Assembly (NCBI GenBank): GCA_037974665.1
Contig: CM075770.1
Span: forward strand, 60,833,850 to 60,897,849
Origin: Ehretia macrophylla
Taxonomy: Eukaryota > Streptophyta > Magnoliopsida > Boraginales > Ehretiaceae
Direction: 5' to 3'
Length of the DNA stretch: 64,000 nucleotides
Made by a program: the position numbers and the translations under genes. The notes under the pieces are model-generated. The model was not told the DNA's origin, ran no database searches, and saw only the letters and a program-made list of their open reading frames with translations. Below, one piece after another: positions 39,001-53,500 of the stretch (its first letter is position 1; every line of letters starts with the position of its first letter).

Positions 39001-42000
39001 AAATTTGTTATAATAAATTATAAATTTATTATTTTTATTATAAATATCAATATTTATTTAACATTAAATTTTGTAAATATGTTTTATATTATCTAAAAAT
39101 AACTTTTGATAATATTATTAATTTTATTCTAAATAAATGAATTTATTTAATTATATAAACAATTTAATTTATATTTTTAATTTGTAGCCCCTTCATATCA
39201 ATTGGCGACCAAATGGCTCCAAAACTTTTACTTTTGTTGGCCGTTTGGTGGCTAATGGCCACCACGGGGCAACAAAATAATATTCAAAGATTAAAATTTG
39301 TTATAATAAATTATAAATTAATTAATTTTATATTAAATAACTTAATTTATTTGACATTAAATTTTGTAAATATGTTTTATATTATCTAAAAATAACATTT
39401 GATTTATATTATTAATATTATTCTAAATAAATAAATTTATTTATTTATATAAATAATTTAATTTATATTTTTAATTTGTTGCCCCTTCATATCTATTAGC
39501 AACCAAACTTTCACTTTTTGTCATCGTTTGGTTGCCAATGGCCACCACGGGGCTACAAAATGGTATTCAAAAACTAAAATTTGTTATAATAAATTAAAAT
39601 TAATTAATTTTATATTAAATAACTAAATTTATTTAACATTAAAATTTGTAAATATGTTTTATATTATCTAAAAATTACTTTTGATTTATATTATTAATTT
39701 TATTCTAAATAAATTAATTAATTTAAGCATATAAATAATTTGATTTATAATTTTAATTTGTAGCCCTTTCATATCTATTAGCGACCAAATGGCCACCAAA
39801 CATTTACTTTTTGTCCCCGTTTGTTGGTCAATGGCCACCAGTGGGCCACAAGATGGTATTCAAAAACTAAAATTTGTTATAATAAATTATAAATTAATAA
39901 TTTTATATTAAATAACTTAATTTATTTAACATTAAATATTGTAAATATGTTTTATATTATCTAAAAACAACTTTCGAGTTATGTTATTAATTTTATTATA
40001 AATAAATGAATTTATTTATTTATATAAACAATTTGATTTATAGTTTTAATTTGTAGCCCCTACATATCTATTAGCGAACAAATGGCCGCCAAAGTTTAGC
40101 TTTTTGCCCTCGTTTGGTGGCCAATGGCCACCACGGGGCTACAAAATGGTATTCAAAATCTAAAATTTGTTATAATAAATTATAGATTAATTAATTTTAT
40201 ATTAAATAACTAAATTTATTTAACATTAAATTTTGTAAATATGTTTTATATTATCGAAAAAAAACTTTTGATTTATATTATTAATCTTACTATAAATAAA
40301 TGAAATTATTTATTTAAACAATTTGATTTTTATTTTTCATTTGTAGCCCCTTCATATCTATTGGCGACCAAATGACCAACAAACTTTAACTTTTTGTCGC
40401 CGTTTGGTGGCCAATGGCCACCACGTGGGTACAAAATGGTATTCAAAAATTAAAATTTGTTATAATAAATTATAAATTATTTAATTTTATAATAAATAAC
40501 TAAATTTATTTAACATTAAATTTTGTAAATATGTTTTATATTATCAAAAAACAACTTTTGATGATATTATTAATTTTATTCAATATAAATGAATTTATTT
40601 AATTATATAAACAATTAGTTTTATATTTTTAATTTGTAGCCCATTCATATCAATTGGTGACCAAATGACCCCAAAACTTTTAATTTTGTGGCCATTTGGT
40701 GGCCAATGGCCACCACGGTGCTACAAAATAATATTCAAAAATTAAAATTTGGTATAATAAATTATAAATTAATTAATTTTATGTTAAATAACTTAATTTA
40801 TTTAACATTAAATTTTGTGAATATGTTTTATATTATCTAAAAATAACGTTTGATTCATATTATTAATTTTATTCAAAATAAATGAATTTATTTATTTATA
40901 TAAACAATTTAATTTATATTTTTAATTTGTTGCCCCTTCATATATATTAGCAACCAAACTTTTACTTTTTGTCGCCGTTTGGTGGCCAATGGTTGCCATG
41001 GGGCTACAAAATGGTATTCAAAAACTAAAATTTGTTATAATAAATTACAAATTAACTAATTTTATATTAAATAACTAAATTTATTTAACATTAAAATTTC
41101 TAAATATGTTTTATATTATCTAAAAATTACTTTTGATTTATATTATTAATTTTATTCTAAATAAATTAATTTATTTAAGTATATAAATAATTTGATTTAT
41201 AATTTTAATTTGTAGCCCCTTGATATCTATTAGCGACCAAATGGCCACCAAACATTTACTTTTTGTCGCCGTTTGTTGGCCAATGGCCACCACTAGGCCA
41301 CAAGATCGTATTCAAAAACTAAAATTTGTTATAATAAATTATAAATTAATTAATTTTATATTAAATAACTTAATTTATTTAACATTAAATATTGTAAATA
41401 TGTTTTATAGTATCTAAAAACAACTTTCGAGTTATGTTATTAATTTTATTATAAATAAATGAATTTATTTATTTATATAAACCATTTGATTTATAGTTTT
41501 AATTTGTAGCCCCTACATATCTATTAGCGAACAAATGGCCGCCAAAGTTTTGCTTTTTGCCCTCGTTTGGTGGCCAATGGCCACCACGGGGCTACAAAAT
41601 GGTATTCAAAAACTAAAATTTGTTATAATAAATTATAGATTAATTAATTTTTTATTAAATAACTAAATTTATTTAACATTAAATTTTGTAAATATGTTTT
41701 ATATTATCATAAAACAAATTTTGATTTATATTATTAATCTTATTATAAATAAATGAATGTATTTATTTATATAAACAATTTAATTTATATTTTTAATTTG
41801 TAGCCCCTTCATATCAATTGGCGACCAAATGGCCATCAAACTTTTACTTTTTGTCGCCGTTTGGTGGCCAATGGCCACCACTAGGCTACAAAATGGTATT
41901 CAAAAACTAAAATTTGTTATAATAAATTATAAATTAATTAATTTTATAATAAATAACAAAATTCATTTAACATTAAATTTTGTAAATATGTTTTATATTA

Positions 42001-43536
42001 TCTAAAAATAACTTTTGATTATATTATTAATTTTATTCTAAATAAATGAATTTATTTAATTATATAAACAATTTGATTTATATTTTTAATTTGTAGCCCC
42101 TTCATATCAATTGACGACCAAATGGCCCCAAAACTTTTACTTCTTGTGGCCGTTTGGTGGCCAATGGCCACCACGGGGCTACAAAACAATATTCAAAGAT
42201 TAAAATTTGTTATAATAAATTATAAATTAATTAATTTTATATTAAATAACTTAATTTATTTGACATTAAATTTTGTAAATATGTTTTATATTATCTAAAA
42301 ATAACATTTGATTTATATTATTAATTTTATTCTAAATAAATGAATTTATTTATTTATATAAACAATTTAATTTATATTTTTAATTTGTTGCCCCTTCATA
42401 TCTATTAGCAACCAAACTTTTAATTTGTGTCATCGTTTGGTTGCCAATGGCCACCACGGGGCTACAAAATGGTATTCAAAAACTAAAATTTGTTATAATA
42501 AATTCCAAATTAATTAATTCTATATTAAATAACTAAATTTATTTAACATTAAATTTTGTAAATATGTTTTATGTAATCTAAAAATTACTTTTGATTTATA
42601 TTATTAATTTTATTCTAAATAAATTAATTTATTTAAGTATATAAATAATTTGATTTATAATTTTAATTTGTAGCCCGTTCATATCTATTAGCGACGAAAT
42701 GGCCACCAAACATTTACTTTTTGTCGCCGTTTGGTGGCCAATGGCCACCACTGGGCCACAAGATGGTATCCAAAAGCTAAAATTTGTTATAATGAATTAT
42801 AAATTAATTAATTTTTTATTAAATAACTTAATTTATTTAACATTAAATATTGTAAATATGTTTTATATTATCTAAAAACAACTTTCGAGTTATATTATTA
42901 ATTTTATTATAAATAAATGAATTTATTTATTTATATAAACAATTTGAATTATAGTTTTAATTTGTAGCCCTTACATATCTATTAGCGAACAAATGGCCAC
43001 CAAAGTTTTGCTTTTTGCCCTCGTTTGGTGGCAATGTCCACCACGGGGCTACAAAATGGTATTCAAAATCTAAAATTAGTTATAATTAATTATAGATTAA
43101 TTAATTTTATATTAAATAACTAAATTTATTTTACATTAAATTTTATAAATATTTTTTATATTATCTAAAAACAACTTTTGATTTATATTATTAATCTTAT
43201 TATATATAAATGAACTTATTTATTTATATAAACTATTTAATTTATATATTTAATTTATAGCCCCTTCATATCAATTGGCGACCAAATGGCCACCAAACTT
43301 TTACTTTTTGTCGCCGTTTGGTGGCGGGGCTACAAAATGGTATTCAAAAATTAAAATTTGTTATAATAAATTATAAATTAATTAATTTTATAATAATTAA
43401 CAAAATTTATTAAACATTAAATTTTGTAAATATGTTTTATATTATCTAAAAATAACTTTTGAATATATTATTAATTTTATTCTAAATAAATGAATTTATT
43501 TATTTCTATAAACAATTTGATTTATATTTTTAATTT
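36001..43536 (+). repeat. Pentameric higher-order repeat, five copies
   Basis: A block of five monomers repeats in a fixed order: a unit with GGCCCCAAAAC; a type-C unit, often with a GTCATCG loop; a unit with CATTTACTTTTTGTCGCC and GTTTGTTGGCC; a unit with TTTGCCCTCG; and a main-type unit. Block starts are at 36001, 37434, 39184, 40636 and 42093, giving lengths of 1433, 1750, 1452, 1457 and about 1444 bp. The second block has six units because a main-type monomer is present twice (38598 and 38891). An isolated block of the same kind lies at 32033-33488, and a damaged one at 51332-52656. Confidence 0.85.
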
Positions 43537-46500
43537 GTAGTTCCTTTATATTAATTGGCGACCAAATGGCCACCAAACTTTTACTTTTTGTTGCAGTTTG
43601 GTGGCCAATGGCCGCCACACGGCTACAAAGTGGTATTCAAAAACTAAAATTTATTATAATAATTTATTAATTAATTAATTTTCTATTAGATAACAAAATT
43701 TATTTAACATTAAATTTTCTAAATATTTTTTATATTATCTAAAAACAACTTTTGATTTATATTATCAATTTTATTCTAAATAAATGAATTTATTTATTTA
43801 TATTTTTAATTTGTTGCCCCTTCATATCTATTAGCAACAAAACTTTTACTTTTTGTCGTCGTTTGGTTGCCAATAGCCACCGCGGGGCTACAAATTGGTA
43901 TTCAAAAACTAAATTTATTTATAATAAATTACAAATTAATTAATTTTGTATTAAATAACAAAATTTGTTTAACATTAAATTTTGTAAAAATGTTTTCTAT
44001 TATCTAAAAATAACTTTTGATTTATATTATTAATTTAATTCTAAATAAATGAATTTATTTAAGTATATAAACAATTTGATTTATATTTTTAATTTGAAGC
44101 CCTTCATATCTATTATCGACCAAATGGCCACCAAACTTTTACTTTTTGTCGCCGTTTGGTGGCCAAGGGCCACCATTGGGCCACAAGATGGTATTCGAAA
44201 ACTAAAATTTGTTATAAAAAATTATAAATTAATTAATTTTATATTAAATAACTTAATTTATTTCACATTGAATTTTGTAAATAGGTGTTATATTAGCTAA
44301 AAACAAATTTTGATTTATATTATTAATCTTATTATAAATAATTGAATTTATTTATTTATATAAACAATTTAATTTATATATTTAATTTGTAGTCCCTTCA
44401 TATCAATTGGCGACCAAATGGCCACCAAACTTTCACTTTTTGTCGCCGTTTGGTGGCCAATGACCACCACGGGGCTACAAAGTGGTATTCAAAAACTAAA
44501 ATTTGTTATAATAAATTATAAATTAATTAATTTTATATTAAATAACAAAATTTATTTAACATTAAATTTTGTAAATATGTTTTATATTATCTAAAAATAA
44601 CTTTTAATTATATTATTTATTTTTTTCTAAATAAATGAATTAATTAATTTACATAAATAATTTGATTTATATTTTTAATTTGTAGCCCTTCATATCAATT
44701 GGTGACCAAATGGCCCCAAAACTTTTACTTTTTGTGGCCATTTGGTGGCCAATGGCAACCACGGGACTACAAAATGGTATTCAAAAATTAAAATTTCTTA
44801 TAATAAATTATATATTATTTAATTTTATATTAAATAACTTAATTTATTTAACATTAAATTTTTTAAATATGTTTAATATTATCAAAATACAACTTTTGAT
44901 TTATATTATTAATTTATTATAAATTAATTAATTTATTGATTTATATGAACAATTTGATTTATATTTTTAATTTGTAGCCCCTTCATATTGATTAGCGACC
45001 AAATGGCCACCAACCTTTTAGTTTTTGTCGCCGTTTGGTGGCCAATGGCTACCATTGGGCCACAAGATGGTATTCAAAAACTAAAATTTGTTATAATAAA
45101 TTATAAATTAATTAATTTTATATTTAATAACTAAATTTATTTAACATTAAATTTTTTAAATATGTTATATATTATCTGAAAACAAATTTTGATTTATATT
45201 ATTAATATTATTATAAATAAATGAATTTATTTATTTATATAAATTATTTAATTTTTATTTTTAATTTGTAGGCCCTTTATATCAATTGGCGACCAAATGG
45301 CCACCAAACCTTTACTATTTGTCGTCGTTTGGTGGCCAATAGCCACCACAGGGCTACAAAGTGGTATTCAAAAACTAAAATTTGTTATAATAAGTTATAA
45401 ATTAATTAATATTATATTAAATAACAAAATTTATTTAACATTAAATTTTGTAAATATGTTTTATATTATCTAAAAATAACTTTTGATTTATATTATTAAT
45501 TTTACTCTAAATAAATGAATTTATTTATTTATATAAACAATTTCATTTTTATTTTTAATTTGTAGCCCTTTTCATATCTATTAAAACCAAATGGCCACCA
45601 AACTTTTACTTTTTGTCGCCGTTTGGTGGCCAATGAGTACCATTGGGCCACAAAATGGTATTCAAAAACTAAAATTTGTTATAATAAATTTAAAATTAAT
45701 TAATTTTATATTAAATAACTTAATTTATTTAACATTAAATTTTGTAAATATGTTTTATATTATCAAGATAGAACTTTTGATTTATATTATTAATTTTATT
45801 ATAAATAAATGAATTTATTTATTTATATAAACAATTTGATTTATATTTTTAATTTGTAGCCCCTTTCATATCTATTAAAACCAAATGGCCACCAAACTTT
45901 TACTTTTTGTCGCCGTTTGGAGGCCAATGGCTACCATTGGTCCACAAGATAGTATTCAAAAACTAAAATTTGTTATAATAAATTATAAATTAATTAATTT
46001 TATATTAAATAATTAAATTTATTTAACATTAATTTTTTTAAATATGTTATATATTATTTAAAAACAAATTTTGATTTATATTATTGATCTTATTATAAAT
46101 AAATGAATTTATTTATTTATATAAATAATTTAATTTTTATTTTTAATTTATAGCCCCTTCATATCAATTGGTGACCAAATGCCCACCAAACTTTTACTAT
46201 ATGTCGTCGTTTGGTGGCCAATAGCCACCACAGGGCTACAAAGTGGTATTCAAAAACTATAATTTGTTATAATAAGTTATAAATTAATTAATTTTATATT
46301 AAATAACAAAATTTATTTAACATTAAATTTTGTAAATATGTTTTATATTATCTAAAAATAACTTTTGATTTATATTATTAATTTTACTCTAAATAAATGA
46401 ATTTATTTATTTATATAAACAATTTGATTTTTATTTTTAATTTGCAGCCCTACATATCTATTAGCGAACAAATGGCCACTGAACTTTTTGTCGCCATTTG

Positions 46501-47600
46501 GTGGCCAATGGCAACCACGGGGCTATAAAGTGGTATTCAAAAACTAAAATTTGTTATAATATATTATAAATTAATTAATTTTATATTAAATAACTTAATT
46601 TATTTAACATTAAATTTTGTAAATATGTTTTATATTATCAAAATACAACTTTTGATTTATATTATTAATTTTATTATAAATAAATGAATTTATTTAAGTA
46701 TATAAATAATTTGATTTTTATTTTTAATTTGTAGCCCCTTCATATCTATTAGCGACCAAATGGCCACCAAACTTTTACTTTATGTAGTTGTTTTGGTGGC
46801 CCATGGCCACCACTGGGCCACAAGATGGTATTCAAAAACTAAAATTTGTTATAATAAATTATAAATTAATTAATTTTATATTAAATAACTAAATTTATTT
46901 AATTTTAAATTTTGAAAATGGGTTTTATATTATCTAAAAACAATTTTTTGATTTATATTATTAATCTTATTATAAATAAATGAATTCATTTATTTATGTA
47001 AACAATTTAAATTATATTTTTAATTTGTAGCCCAAACTTTTACTTTTTGTCACTGTTTGGTGAACAATGGCCACCACGGGGCTACAAAATGGTATTAGAA
47101 AACTAAAATTTGTTATAATAAATTATAAATTAATTAATTTTATATTAAATAACTTAATTTATTTAACATTAATTTTTGTAAATATGTTTTATATTATCTA
47201 AAAACAACTTTTGATTTATATTATAAATTTTATTATAAATAAATGAATTTATTTATTTATATAAACAATTTGATTTTTATTTTTATTTTGTAGCCCTACA
47301 TAACTATAAGCGAATAATGGCCACTAAACTTTTACTTTTTGTCGCCGTTTGGTGGCCAATGGCCTCCGCGGGGCTACAAAATGGTATACAAAAACCAAAA
47401 TTTGTTATAATAAATTATAAATTAATTAATTTTACATTAAATAACTAAATTTATTTACCATTAAATTTTTTAAATATGTTTTATATTATCCATAAACAAC
47501 TTTTGATTTATATTATTAATTATATTCTAAAGAAATGAATTTATTTATTTCTATAAACAATTTGATTTATATTTTTAATTTGTAGCCCCTTCATATCAAT
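43537..47600 (+). repeat. Long satellite duplication, copy A (offset about 9.43 kb)
   Basis: The monomer order and private variants here match those starting near 52949. Paired starts are 43537/52949 (offset 9412), 44682/54112 (9430) and 44974/54405 (9431). The rare GGTATTAGAAAAC variant at 47091 pairs with the one at 56543 (9452). The offset drifts by tens of bases because of indels. The right limit is approximate. Confidence 0.7.
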
Positions 47601-48158
47601 TGGCGACCAAATGGCCACCAAACTTTTACTTTTTATCGTCGTTAGGTGGCTAATGGCCACCACGGGGCTACAAAGTGGTATTCAAAAACTAAATTTATTA
47701 TAATAAATTATAAATTAATTAATTTTCTATTAGATAACAAAATCTATTTAACATTAAAATTTTTAAATATTTTTTATATTATCTAAAAACAACTTTTGAT
47801 TTATATTATCAATTTTATTCTAAATAAATGAATTTATTTATTTATATAAAAAAATTAATTTATATTTTTTATTTGTTGCCCCTTAATATCTATTAGCAAC
47901 CAAACTTTTACTTTTTGTCACCGTTTGGTTGCCATTGGCCACCACAGGGCTACAAATTGGTATTAAAAAATTAAATTTTTTTTATAATAAATTACAATTT
48001 AATTAATTTTGTATTAAATAAGAAAATTTGTTTAACATTAAATTTTGTAAATATGTTTTCTATTATCTAAAAACAAATTTTGATTTATATTATTAATCTT
48101 GTTATAAATAAATGAATTTATTTATTTATATAAACAATTTAATTTATATTTTTAATTT

Positions 48159-51100
48159 GTAGCCCCTTCATATCAATTGGCGACCAAATGGACACCAAAC
48201 TTTTACTTTTGGTGGCCGTTTGGTGGCCAATGGCCACCACGGAGCTACAAAGTGGTATTCAAAAACTAAAATTTGTTATAATAAGTTATGAATTAATTAA
48301 TTTTATATTAAATAAAAAAATTTATTTAACATTGAATTTTGTAAATATGTTTTATATTATCTAAAAACAACTTTCGAGTTATATTATTAATTTTGTTATA
48401 AATAAATGAATTTATTTATTTATATAAACAATTTGATTTATATTTTTAATTTGTAGCCCCTACATATCTATTAGCGAACAAATGGCCGCCAAAGGTTTAC
48501 TTTTTGTCGCAGTTTGGTGGCCAATGGCCACCACGGGGCTACAAAGTGGTATTGAAAAACTAAAATTTGTTATAATAAGTTATAAATTAATTAATTTTAT
48601 ATTAAATAACAAAATTTATTAAACATTAAATTTTGTAAATATGTTTTATATTATCTAAAAATAACTTTTGATTTATATTGTTAATTTTATTCTAAATAAC
48701 TAAATTTATTTATTTATATAAACAATTTAATTTATCTTTTTAATTTGTTACCCCTTCATATCTATTAGCAACCAAACTTTTACTTTTTGTTACCGTTTGG
48801 TTGCCAATGGCCACCACGGGGCTATAAAATGGTATTCAAAAACTAAAATTTGTTATAATAAATTATAAATTAATAAATTTTATATTAAATAACCAAATTT
48901 AGTTAACATTAAATTTAGTAAATATGTTTTATATTATCTAAAAACAAATTTTGATTTATATTGTTAATCTTATTATAAATAAATGAATTTATTTATTTAT
49001 AGAAATTATTTAATTTATATTTTCAATTTGTAGCCCCTTCATATCAATTGGCGACCAAATGGCCACCAAACTTTTACTATTGGTCGCCGTTTGGTGGCCA
49101 ATGGCCACCACGGGGCTACAAAGTGGTATTCAAAAACTAAAATTTGTTATAATAAGTTATAAATTAATTAATTTTATATCAAATAACAAAATTTATTTAA
49201 CATTAATTTTTGTAAATATGTTTTATATTATCTTAAAATAACTTTTGTTTTATATTATTAATTTTATTCTAAATAAATGAATTTATTTATTTATATAAAC
49301 AATTTAATTTATATTTTTATTTTGTTGCCCCTTCATATCTATTAGCAACCAAACTTTTACTTTTTGTTCCCGTTTGGTTGCCAATGGCCGCCATGGGGCT
49401 ACAAAATGGTATTCAAAAACTAAAATTTGTTATAATAAATTACAAATTAATTAATTTTATATTAAATAACTTAATTTATTTAACATTAAATATTGTAAAT
49501 ATGTTTTATACAATCTAAAAATAACTTTTGATTTATATTATATATTTTATTCTAAATTAATTAATTTATTTAAGTATATAAACAATTTGATTTATATTTT
49601 TAATTTATAGCCCATTCATATCTATTAGCGACCAAATGGCCACCAAACTTTTACTTTTAGTCGCCGTTTGGGGGCCGATGGCCACCATGATGCTACAAAA
49701 TGGTGTTCAAAAACTAAAATTTGTTATCATAAATTATAAATTAATTATTTTTGTAAATATGTTTTATATTATCTAAAAACAACTTTTGATTTATATTATT
49801 AATTTTATTATAAATAAATGAATTTATTTATTTATACAAATAATTTGATTGATATTTTTAATTTGTAGCCCTACATATCTATTAGCGAACAAATTGCCAC
49901 AAAACGTTTACTTTTAGTCACCGTTTGTTGGCCAATGGCAACCATGGGGCTATAAAATGGTATTCAAAAACTAAAATTTGTTATAATAAATTTTAAATTA
50001 ATTAATTTTATATTAAATAACTTAATTTATTTAACATTTAATTTTGTAAATATGTTTTATATTATCAAAATAAAACTTTTGATTTATATAATTAATTTTA
50101 TTATTAATAAATGAATTTATTTATTTATATAAACAATTTGATTTATATATTTTATTTATAATCTCTATAAATATATTAGCGAAAAATGCCCATCAAACTT
50201 TTATTTTTTGTCGCCGTTTGGTGGCCAATGGCCACCACGGGGCTACGAAATGGTATTCAAAAACTAAAATTGGTTATAATAAATTATAAATTAATTAATT
50301 ATATATTAGATAACTAAATTTCTTTAACATTAAATTTTGTAAATATGTTTTATATTATCTAAAAACAATTTTTGGTTTATATTATCAATTTTATTCTTAA
50401 TAAATGAATTTATTTATTTGTATAAACATTTTGATTTATATTTTTAATTTTTTGCCCCTTCATATCTATTAGCGACCAAATGGCAACCAAACTTTTACTT
50501 TTTGTCGCCGTTTGGTGTCCAATGGCCACCACGGGGATACAAAATGGTATTCAAAAACTAAAATTTGTTATAATAAATTATAAATTAATTAATTTTATAT
50601 TAAATAACTAAATTTATTTAAATTAAATTTTGTAAATATGTTTTATATTATCTAAAAATAACATTTGATTTATATTATTAATTTTATTCTAAATAAATTA
50701 ATTTATTTAAGTATATAAACAATTTGATTTATATTTTTAATTTGTAGCCCCTTCATATCTACTAGCGACCAAATGGCCACCAAAATTTTACTTTTTGTCA
50801 CCGTTTGGTTGCCAATGGCCACCACTGGGCCACAAGATGGTATTCAAAATCTAAAATTTGTTATAATAAATTATAAATAAATTAATTTTATATTAAATAA
50901 CTAAATTTATTTGACATTAAATTTTGTAAATATGTTTTATATTATCTAAAAACAAATTTTGATTTATATTATTAATCTTATTATAAATAAATGAATTTAT
51001 TTATTTATATAAACAATTTTATTTATATTTTTAATTTGTAGCCACTTCATATCAATTGGCAACCAAATGGCGACCAAACTTTTACTTTTTGTCGCCGTTT

Positions 51101-53500
51101 GGCGGCCAATGGCCACCACGGGGCTACAAAGTGGTATTCAAAAACTAAAATTTGTTATAATAAATTATAAATTAATTATTTTTATATTAAATAACTTAAT
51201 TTATTTAACATTAAATTTTGTAAATATGTTTTATAGTATCTAAAAATAACATTTGATTTATATTATTAATTTTATTCTAAATAAATGAATTTATTTATTT
51301 ATATAAACAATTTAATTTATATTTTTAATTTGTTGCCCCTTCATATCTATTAGCAACCAAACTTTTAATTTTTGTCATCGTTTGGTTGCCAGTGGCCACC
51401 ACGGGGCTACAAAATGGTATTCAAAAACTAAAATTTGTTATAATAAATTACAAATTAACTAATTTTATATTAAATAACTAAATTTATTTAACATTAAAAT
51501 TTCTAAATATGTTTTATATTATCTAAAAATTACTTTTGATTTATATTATTAATTTTATTCTAAATAAATTAATTTATTTAAGTATATAAATAATTTGATT
51601 TATAATTTTAATTTGTAGCCCCTTCATATCTATTAGCGACCAAATGGCCACCAAACATTTACTTTTTGTTGCCGTTTGTTGGCCAATGGCCACCACTGGG
51701 CCACAAGATGGTATTCAAAAACTAAAATTTGTTATAATAAATTATAAATTAATTAATTTTATATTAAATAACTTAATTTATTTAACATTAAATATTGTAA
51801 ATATGTTTTATATTATCTAAAAACAACTTTCAAGTTATGTTATTAATTTTATTATAAATAAATGAATTTATTTATTTATATAAACAATTTGATTTATATT
51901 TTTAATTTGTAGCCCCTACATATCTATTAGCGAACAAATGGCCGCCAAAGTTTTGCTTTTTGTCCCCGTTTGGTGGCCAATGGCCACCACGGGGCTACAA
52001 AATGGTATTCAAAAAGTAAAATTTGATATAATAAATTATAGATTAATTAATTTTATATTAAATAACTAAATTTATTTAAAATTAAATTTTGTAAATATGT
52101 TTTATATTATCTAAAAACAACTTTTGATTTATATTATTAATCTTATTATAAATAAATGAATTTATTTATTTATATAAACATTTTAATTTATATTTTTAAT
52201 TTGTAGCCCCTTCCTACCTATTGGCGACAAAATGGCCACCAAACTTTTACTTTTTGTCACCGTTTGGTGGCCAATGGCCACCACGAGGCTACAAAATGGT
52301 ATTCAAAAACAAATTTTGTTATAATAAATTATAAATTAATTAATTTTATGTTAAATAACTAAATTTATTTAACATTAAATTTTGTAATTATGTTTTATAT
52401 TATCTAAAAATAACTTTTGATTATATTATTAATTTTATTCTAAATAAATGAATTTATTTAATTATATAAACAATTTTGTTATAATAAATTATAAATTAAT
52501 TAATTTTATATTAAATAACTTAATTTATTTGACATTAAATTTTGTAAATATATTTTATATTTTCTAAAAACAACTTTTGATTTATATTATTAATTATATT
52601 ATAAATAAATGAATTTATTTATTTATATAAATAATTTGATTTATATTTTTAATTTGTAGCCCTACATATCTATTAGCGAACAAATGGCCACAAAACTTTT
52701 ACTTTTCGTCGCCGTTTGATGGCCAATGGCCTCCACGGGGCTACAAAATGGTATTCAAAAACCAAAATTTGTTATAATAAATTATAAATTAATTAATTTT
52801 ACATTAAATAACTAAATTTATTTACAATTAAAATTTTTAAATATGTTTTATATTATCCATAAACGACTTTTCTTTTATATTATTAATTCTATTCTAAAGA
52901 AATGAATTTATTTATTTCTATAAACAATTTGATTTATATTTTTAATTTGTAGCGCCTTCATATCAATTGGCGACCAAATGGCCGCCAAACTTGTACTTTT
53001 TGTCGCCGTTTGGTGGCCAATGGCCACCACGGGGCTACAAAGTGGTATTCAAAAACTAAAATTTATTATAATAAATTATAAATTAATTAATTTTCTATTA
53101 GATAACAAAATTTATTTAACATTAAATTTTCTAAATATTTTTTATATTATCTAAAAACAACTTTTGATTTATATTATCAATTTTATTCTAAATAAATGAA
53201 TTTATTTATTTATATAAAAAAATTAAAATTTATTTTTAATTTGTTGCCCCTTCATATCTATTAGAAAATAAACTTTTACTTTTTGTCGCCGTTTGTTGCC
53301 AATGGCCACTGCGAGGCTACAAATTGGAATTCAAAAACTAAAATTTGTTATAATAAATTACAAATTAATTAATTTTGTATTAAATAACTAAATTTATTTA
53401 ATATTAAATTTTGTAAATATGTTTTCTATTATCTAAAAATAACTATTGATTTATATTATTAATTTTATTCTAAATAAATGAATTTAATTAAGTATATAAA
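48159..53500 (+). repeat. Long satellite duplication, copy D (partner of 29.4-34.6 kb)
   Basis: This is the partner of the region starting at 29388 and has the same succession of rare monomer variants. It contains about two extra monomers near 50.7-51.3 kb and one monomer near 52475 that has lost its dyad core. The right limit overlaps the start of the 9.43-kb duplication, so parts of this satellite have been copied more than once. Confidence 0.68.
52440..52655 (+). repeat. Satellite monomer remnant lacking the GC-rich dyad core
   Basis: Near 52475 the sequence passes directly from the AAACAATTT that normally precedes the core into TTGTTATAATAAATTATAA, which normally follows it. About 130 bp, including the entire dyad core, is absent. 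The spacing between the flanking core starts (52203 and 52656) is 453 bp instead of about 586. The breakpoints share an AATTT-like microhomology, consistent with a simple deletion. Confidence 0.8.
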
